A stretch of 64,000 nucleotides of DNA from Nitrospinaceae bacterium (lineage in GTDB: Bacteria > Nitrospinota > Nitrospinia > Nitrospinales > JACRGP01), in contig JAJDBB010000039.1 in the NCBI GenBank assembly GCA_029261555.1, positions 1 through 64,000 on the forward strand, read 5' to 3'. A program made the position numbers and the translations under genes. Under the pieces are notes generated by a model. It saw nothing but the letters and a program-made list of their open reading frames with translations, searched no databases and was not told the origin of the DNA. Every line of letters starts with the position of its first letter. Within the stretch, counting starts at the first letter, position 1. Below are positions 59,399 to 64,000 of this stretch, piece by piece.

Positions 59399-60346
59399 AT
59401 GGACCCGGCAGAAAGCTTTGGACCGTACCTAAAAAATGAACGGGAACTGCGCGGAATCACGCTCGAAGAAATTGCCGCCGCCACCAAAATCCATATTAAA
59501 TATTTGCAGGCCCTGGAAGACGAACGTTACGCCGATCTTCCTGGAGAAGTTTTTGTCAAAGGTTTTCTGCGTTCCTTCGCCAAAGCCATTGGAGCCGACG
59601 GCGACGATATCGTCGCCGCATACGACCAGTTGGCGGACAAGAAATTTCCCGAACGCCCGGTTCCGTCCGCTTTCTCCGAAAACGAAAAAAACCAGTCAAG
59701 TCTCTCGGGCGTTATAATTTGGGGTCTTCTGGTCGTCCTGGCTGCAGCCGGTTATTTTTATTTTAAACCCTTCGCTTCAAAAACGCGCCTTCCTGAAATA
59801 CGGGAGAACCCACAAGCCATACCGGAAGAGCCAAAATTTATTCCCCACGCTCCCTATTCGCCCACGACGGATTTTTCTCCCATTACAATACCGATTCTTC
59901 CACCCGTCCCCGATGCGGGCAGAGAAAATGGAGCCCACGACGGGACCGAAAAAAGCATTCCTAAAAATGAAAAACATGGTATAATTCAACCACCTATGCC
60001 AGTTTCATCGGGTGAAACCGCTGGTGAGGAGGGGCTGGTTTCCGAGGCTCAAACCTCCTCATTGAAAGAGCCGGGAAATGGAGAAGCGATCCGGGAAAAT
60101 CTGGTTTTGGTGGTTGGCGCAAAAACCGCCTCCTGGTTTCATTTGCAGGTGGATAGTTCGGCGGAATACGATTTCATACTTCCCATGGGGACGGAAAAAA
60201 CGTTTCATGGGAAGAAAGAATTGAACCTTACAATAGGAAACCGGGAGGGGGTCCGTTTAACGTTAAACGGCAAATCTCTCGTACCGCCCTCTGGGCGGGA
60301 CAATGTCGTCCGTAACTTTATTATCACCCACAAACTGATTGAGTGA
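59399..60346 (+). CDS. RodZ-like HTH membrane protein
   Basis: N-terminal helix-turn-helix (GPYLKNERELRGITLEEIAAATKIHIKYLQALE, residues ~7-40) as in RodZ, where it binds MreB. A transmembrane helix follows (GVIIWGLLVVLAAAGYFYF, ~residues 103-121), then a Pro-rich periplasmic linker and a C-terminal RodZ-type beta domain (DUF4115-like: TASWFHLQVDSSAEYDFILP). The product is 315 aa. Classical RodZ controls cell shape; a copy between PilF-like and PilT genes may instead organise the pilus machine. That alternative is inference. Confidence 0.85.
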   Translation: MDPAESFGPYLKNERELRGITLEEIAAATKIHIKYLQALEDERYADLPGEVFVKGFLRSFAKAIGADGDDIVAAYDQLADKKFPERPVPSAFSENEKNQSSLSGVIIWGLLVVLAAAGYFYFKPFASKTRLPEIRENPQAIPEEPKFIPHAPYSPTTDFSPITIPILPPVPDAGRENGAHDGTEKSIPKNEKHGIIQPPMPVSSGETAGEEGLVSEAQTSSLKEPGNGEAIRENLVLVVGAKTASWFHLQVDSSAEYDFILPMGTEKTFHGKKELNLTIGNREGVRLTLNGKSLVPPSGRDNVVRNFIITHKLIE

Positions 60347-60349
60347 CTC

Positions 60350-61423
60350 ATGGCTAAAATAGACGCATTTTTCAAATTGATGAACGATCAGGGCGCCTCC
60401 GATCTTCACTTGGTTTCCGGCTCGCAACCCATTCTGCGCGTACACGGCGAAATGGAACGCGTAAAATATAAAGAGTTGGGGAACGACGAACTCAAAGCCA
60501 TGCTCTATGAAATTGCCCCGGAGGACAAGATCAAAGTCTTCGAAGAAACGGGCGACATCGACTTTGCCTACGAGATTCCGAACCTGGCGCGTTACCGGTG
60601 CAACTATTTCCAGCAGAAGTGGGGCGTGGGAGCCGTGTTTCGCGAAATTCCCAGCGAAATCCTGACGGCGGAGCAACTCGGCCTTCCCCCAGTGGTGAAA
60701 AAATTCGCCATGTTGCACAAAGGAATGTGTCTGGTAACCGGTCCGACGGGTAGCGGTAAGTCCACCACTCTGGCGGCGATGATGAACTACGCCAACAAAA
60801 ACCGGAAAGACCATATCCTCACCGTGGAAGACCCTGTGGAATTTGTTCATAAAAGCGAGTCCTGCATCGTCAACCATCGCGAAGTGGGAATGCACACAAA
60901 AAGTTTTTCCACCGCTCTCAGAGGAGCGTTGCGGGAAGATCCGGACATCATCCTGGTCGGCGAAATGCGCGATTTGGAGACCATCGCCCTGGCGCTCGAA
61001 GCCGCGTCCACCGGCCATCTGGTTTTCGGCACTCTGCATACCCAGAGCGCGGGCAAAACCGTCGACCGCGTGATCGACGTTTTCCCCTCCAACCAACAGG
61101 CCCAGATTCGCACCACCTTGTCCGAGGCCCTGAAAGGCGTCGTCGCCCAGAACCTGTTCAGGAGAATCGACAAGAAAGGCCGTATGGCAGTGCTGGAGAT
61201 TCTGGTTGTGACCGCCGCCACGTCAAACCTGATTCGCGAAGGCAAAACTTTCCAAATCCCCTCCGTGATTCAGACCGGGAAAAAATATGGCATGCAATCT
61301 TTGGACGACGCCATTCTGGAAGCCCTGCAAGCTAAAAAAATCAGCGCCGAAGACGCCTACGACAAAGCCATCGTCAAGGACCGTTTTCTGGCATTTCTCA
61401 AAACCCCTCCGGACTTCATGTAG
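60350..61423 (+). CDS. pilT: Type IV pilus retraction ATPase PilT
   Basis: Hexameric ATPase driving pilus retraction and twitching. The N-terminal PAS-like region is followed by Walker A GPTGSGKSTTLAAM (~residue 131), the Asp box DHILTVEDPVEFVH, Walker B DIILVGEMRDLETIALAL and the His box HLVFGTLHTQSAGKTVDRVIDVFP. All match PilT; the product is 357 aa. It follows the rodZ-like gene by 3 bp and is followed by a second PilT-type ATPase 2 bp downstream. Confidence 0.95.
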   Translation: MAKIDAFFKLMNDQGASDLHLVSGSQPILRVHGEMERVKYKELGNDELKAMLYEIAPEDKIKVFEETGDIDFAYEIPNLARYRCNYFQQKWGVGAVFREIPSEILTAEQLGLPPVVKKFAMLHKGMCLVTGPTGSGKSTTLAAMMNYANKNRKDHILTVEDPVEFVHKSESCIVNHREVGMHTKSFSTALRGALREDPDIILVGEMRDLETIALALEAASTGHLVFGTLHTQSAGKTVDRVIDVFPSNQQAQIRTTLSEALKGVVAQNLFRRIDKKGRMAVLEILVVTAATSNLIREGKTFQIPSVIQTGKKYGMQSLDDAILEALQAKKISAEDAYDKAIVKDRFLAFLKTPPDFM

Positions 61424-61425
61424 CC

Positions 61426-62610
61426 ATGAGAAGAGCTGAAATTGATCACATTCTGACCACCATGTTGGAGAGCCTCGGGAATATTTCCGATCTCAACATA
61501 ACAGTCGCCAAACCCTTTCAGGTGGAATCCTCCGGACAACTCGCCGAGGTGCCTATAGAGCCCAAGATGGGGAAACTCACTCCCTTTCAAACAGAAGTCT
61601 TCGCCATGAACCTGATCAACTCCGACCGGCGACTGACGGAGACCCTGGTCTCGTCCGGATCCTGCGACTGCTCCTATTTTCTGGTGGGCAAAGCCCGCTT
61701 TCGCGTGAACATCTTTTCCCAACGAGGCAATTACAGCATCGTGCTTCGAAAGCTGGAAACCCGCATTCCGACTATCGACGAGTTGAACCTTCCGTCCCAG
61801 TTCAACCAGGCGGCGGAAGAAAAGAACGGGATGATCCTGGTCACCGGCGCGACCGGCAGCGGTAAAACGACGACCCTCGCCGCCCTGCTCAACAAAATGA
61901 ACGGCGAAAAGTCTATCCACATCATCACACTGGAAGACCCGGTGGAATTTGTGCATCCGCATCGCAAGGCGACCTTCAACCAAAGAGAGTTGGGCAACGA
62001 TTTCGACTCGTTTTCCACGGGACTCCGCGCCGCTCTGCGGCAGGCTCCAAAAGTCATCCTTGTGGGCGAAATGCGCGACCGCGAAACCGTAGAGATCGGC
62101 ATGAGCGCCGCCGAAACCGGACATCTGGTGCTCAGCACCCTGCACACCAACGATTCGGGATCCACCATCAACCGCATCGTCGGCATGTTTTCCCAGGAAG
62201 AAGAACTGCAAGTTCGCATCCGCCTGGCGGACGTCATCCGCTGGATCATCTGCCAGCGCCTGGTTCCCAAGGTAGGCGGCGGACGGGCCGCGCTTTTGGA
62301 AGTGTTGCACACCAACATGCGCGTGACCGACGTGATCATGAACGGAGAATCCGAAGGCAAAACCTTTTATGAAATCCTCACCAATGGCGACGCCTATGGA
62401 ATGTTCACGTTTGACCAATATATATTGAATATGATGAAAGCCGGGCAGATCACCGAAGAAACCGCCATGGCCTACGCTTCGCGCAAAGCGGTTGTCGGAC
62501 GAGGCATCGACACCATCAAGTCCTCGCGCGGCGAAAAGACGTCCGACATTGACGATTTGGACATGGACGACGCTTACTCCAAACCGGCAAAAAAAATGGG
62601 CCGAAAATAA
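61426..62610 (+). CDS. Second PilT/PilU-type ATPase
   Basis: Paralogue of the preceding ATPase. Motifs: Walker A GATGSGKTTTLAALL (~residue 142), IHIITLEDPVEFVHPH, Walker B KVILVGEMRDRETVEIGM, and HLVLSTLHTNDSGSTINRIVGMF. The product is 394 aa; the C-terminal extension (~25 residues) is acidic (TSDIDDLDMDDAYSK). The tandem pilT-pilT order parallels pilT-pilU of pseudomonads, where PilU assists retraction under load. The catalytic motifs look intact, so it may be an independent motor. Confidence 0.93.
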   Translation: MRRAEIDHILTTMLESLGNISDLNITVAKPFQVESSGQLAEVPIEPKMGKLTPFQTEVFAMNLINSDRRLTETLVSSGSCDCSYFLVGKARFRVNIFSQRGNYSIVLRKLETRIPTIDELNLPSQFNQAAEEKNGMILVTGATGSGKTTTLAALLNKMNGEKSIHIITLEDPVEFVHPHRKATFNQRELGNDFDSFSTGLRAALRQAPKVILVGEMRDRETVEIGMSAAETGHLVLSTLHTNDSGSTINRIVGMFSQEEELQVRIRLADVIRWIICQRLVPKVGGGRAALLEVLHTNMRVTDVIMNGESEGKTFYEILTNGDAYGMFTFDQYILNMMKAGQITEETAMAYASRKAVVGRGIDTIKSSRGEKTSDIDDLDMDDAYSKPAKKMGRK

Positions 62611-62628
62611 CCCAGGAAAGACCGACTC

Positions 62629-63297
62629 ATGCAAATCGCTTGTACCCAATGTAAGAAAGCCTTCAACATCCCCGACGACAAAATACCCAAGGACCAGGCC
62701 TTCAACGTTGGATGCCCCGCTTGCAAGGCTAAAATCAAAGTCGACCAGCATTTGAAAAAGGAAGCTCCCGCTCCTCCTACGCCCGCTCCTGCGGCGGATA
62801 CGGTGGACGCGGCGTCCATGGTCGTCCAGGAAGATTTTTCCGAAGACGACGAATTAAAAATTTATGGCGACGACGACAAAGTCGCGCTGTTGCTGGACTC
62901 CCGGCACAAAGACGTCTGGACTAAATTTCTAGGCGAAAAAGAATATCATGTAGAAGAAGCCCGCAGTCCCGAACACGCCGTCCATAAAATAAAAATCACC
63001 GAATACGATCTGGTGATTCTGGACGAAGCGTACGGCAACCAGCCCTTGGAGAAAAATGCGGCCTACCAAAACCTGCTTGAAATGCCGATGACCACCCGGC
63101 GAAAAATATTCCTGATCATGGTCGGCGGCAATTTTAAAACCATGAACAACATGCAGGCCTTTCAATACAGCGCCAATCTCGTGATCAACGAAAACGATTT
63201 GGACAAACTGCCTCAAGTCATTAAAAAAGCCTTAAACGAACACGAAACTTTTTATAAAGTTTTTAAAGAATCCTTACACGCCTTGGGGAAATCATGA
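62629..63297 (+). CDS. Zinc-ribbon protein with receiver-like (pseudo-receiver) domain
   Basis: N-terminal MJ0042-type zinc ribbon (CTQCKKAFNIPDDKI...VGCPACKAKIKV; CxxC x ~21 CxxC), then an Ala/Pro linker, then a ~120-residue alpha/beta domain resembling a response-regulator receiver: KVALLLDSRHKD, YDLVILDEAYG at the phospho-acceptor position, KIFLIMVGG and NLVINENDLDKLPQVIKKAL. The second acidic-pocket Asp, the switch Thr/Ser and the conserved Lys are not evident, so phosphorylation is doubtful. The product is 222 aa. It lies in the pilus operon between the ATPases and a cNMP-binding protein, with a 4-bp overlap with the latter. Confidence 0.75.
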   Translation: MQIACTQCKKAFNIPDDKIPKDQAFNVGCPACKAKIKVDQHLKKEAPAPPTPAPAADTVDAASMVVQEDFSEDDELKIYGDDDKVALLLDSRHKDVWTKFLGEKEYHVEEARSPEHAVHKIKITEYDLVILDEAYGNQPLEKNAAYQNLLEMPMTTRRKIFLIMVGGNFKTMNNMQAFQYSANLVINENDLDKLPQVIKKALNEHETFYKVFKESLHALGKS

Positions 63298-63713
63298 GCT
63301 TAAAAGACACAGCCAACATCCAAAGATATTCCAAGGGAGACGTCATCGTTTCTGAAGGAATCATCAGCAACAACGCCTATATCGTCATGGCGGGTACGGT
63401 TCAGGTCACTAAAAAGATCGAGAAAAAGACCGTGGTCGTCAGCAAATTGAAAGTAGGCGACGTTTTTGGCGAAATGGGCCTCATCTCCCAATCAGTCCGG
63501 AGCGCCAACATCACCGCTATGGAAGACGTTACCATCGGCATCATCGACCGGGAGACCTTTGAAAAACAGTTGGAGGAAATTTCCCCGGACTTACGATCCA
63601 TCGTACTCGCCCTGGTGGAACGGTTGCGGTTCACTACCGAACAACTGTCCAACATTGGCATCCAGTTGCAAAAAACCCGCGACGCCATCCAAAGCTATTC
63701 TCTGAAACAATAA
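63294..63713 (+). CDS. Cyclic-nucleotide-binding domain protein
   Basis: A 139-aa protein made of a single cNMP-binding beta-roll plus C-terminal helices. The phosphate-binding cassette region is VFGEMGLISQSVRSANITA, close to the consensus FGExxLxxxxxRxAxVxA with the essential Glu and Arg. No DNA-binding or kinase domain is present, so it is a stand-alone sensor module. Its place between the pseudo-receiver protein and pilC suggests that it links cAMP or another cyclic nucleotide to pilus activity (inference). Confidence 0.88.
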   Translation: MSLKDTANIQRYSKGDVIVSEGIISNNAYIVMAGTVQVTKKIEKKTVVVSKLKVGDVFGEMGLISQSVRSANITAMEDVTIGIIDRETFEKQLEEISPDLRSIVLALVERLRFTTEQLSNIGIQLQKTRDAIQSYSLKQ

Positions 63714-63728
63714 AGAGGAGAAAACCCC

Positions 63729-64000
63729 TTGGCGACATTTACCTATAAAGCAAAGGTCAAAGGCAAAACCGTTACCGGCGAAGTAGACGCCGAGGACGAA
63801 AAGGGAGCCATTGCGCAATTAAAATCAAAAAACATCAAATCTCCCTCCGTCAAAAAGAAACCCGAAGGAGGAGGTTTTTGGGCCAACGCCAATAAAAAAC
63901 CCGTCACGGGAAAAGACATCGTCATATTCACCCGCCAGTTTTCCACCATGGTCGACGCCGGTCTACCCCTGGTGCAATGCCTGGATATTCTCGGGAAACA
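63729..64000 (+). CDS. pilC: Type IV pilus inner-membrane platform protein PilC (GspF family), 3' truncated by window
   Basis: TTG start at 63729 with GAGGAG eight bases upstream; the track lists no ORF here because the frame runs off the window. ATFTYKAKVKGKTVTGEVDAEDEKGAI and DIVIFTRQFSTMVDAGLPLVQCLDIL are the N-terminal PilC/GspF signatures. About 90 of the usual ~400 residues are visible. PilC is the membrane partner of the PilB and PilT motors, consistent with the preceding ATPases. Confidence 0.93.
   Translation, partial: MATFTYKAKVKGKTVTGEVDAEDEKGAIAQLKSKNIKSPSVKKKPEGGGFWANANKKPVTGKDIVIFTRQFSTMVDAGLPLVQCLDILGK

Noticed and set aside
61357-62751. 464-aa minus-strand ORF
   Set aside because: It is antisense to the second PilT-type ATPase, whose motifs and codon pattern are clearly real; the ORF results from frame bias in GC-rich coding DNA.

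Overview
The window comes from the chromosome of a diderm (Gram-negative) bacterium. LptE, a PagL-type outer-membrane deacylase, lipoproteins with clear lipoboxes, type IV pilus motor genes and hopanoid genes (HpnH, an HpnN-like RND protein, an HpnL-like protein) all point that way. Gene density is high, most genes are housekeeping, and the coding DNA is moderately GC-rich. I cannot assign a phylum from sequence alone. The gene mix would suit Nitrospinota or a former deltaproteobacterial lineage, but that is inference. No rRNA, tRNA, CRISPR array, prophage or transposase gene was seen.

Layout. 1-0.7 kb: 3' part of a degenerate HD-GYP gene. 0.8-5.5 kb (minus): exopolysaccharide genes (XrtA-type deacetylase, sugar transferase, GT4 glycosyltransferase, FlaA1/CapD-type dehydratase). 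5.7-7.3 kb: LemA plus a GIDE-domain protein carrying an EF-hand. 7.5-11.8 kb: leuS-lptE-holA with convergent rpsT. 12-20.4 kb: a PfkB kinase, DacB, a low-complexity protein, PepF, ValS. 20.7-24.9 kb: a receiver protein, a 96-bp tandem repeat array, a degenerate PHP/SH3 protein and a membrane methyltransferase. 25-29 kb (minus): two peptide-type ABC permeases followed by an ABC-F ATPase. 29-32 kb: a secreted HExxHxxGxxH metalloprotease with a novel C-terminal domain, then a DyP-like protein without the usual heme/catalytic segment. 32-38.5 kb (minus): FAH-family hydrolase, AhpD-like protein, DUF547 lipoprotein, CheB with two upstream paralogous small proteins, SPOR protein, bifunctional nuclease, anti-sigma factor and ECF sigma factor. 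38.7-41.8 kb: aldehyde dehydrogenase plus acetolactate-synthase-like TPP enzyme. 42-48 kb: envelope lipid genes. 48-56 kb: FG-GAP lipoprotein, LysM/M23 lipoprotein, apt, nitroreductase, mnmG, hpnH, TPR lipoprotein. 56.4-57.7 kb: two tandem secreted proteins built from the same domain as the C-terminus of the metalloprotease. 58.6-64 kb: type IV pilus/RodZ-like operon (PilF-like, RodZ-like, two PilT-type ATPases, zinc-ribbon pseudo-receiver, cNMP-binding protein, PilC start).

The two most interesting signals are: (1) an apparently undescribed secreted domain found three times here, twice as stand-alone secreted proteins behind a very strong terminator and once fused to a metalloprotease; and (2) a composite family of palindromic repeats in many intergenic gaps. 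The stems of these repeats vary by compensatory changes. The repeats abut or supply start and stop regions of genes, and one form has expanded into a 4-unit, 96-bp tandem array.
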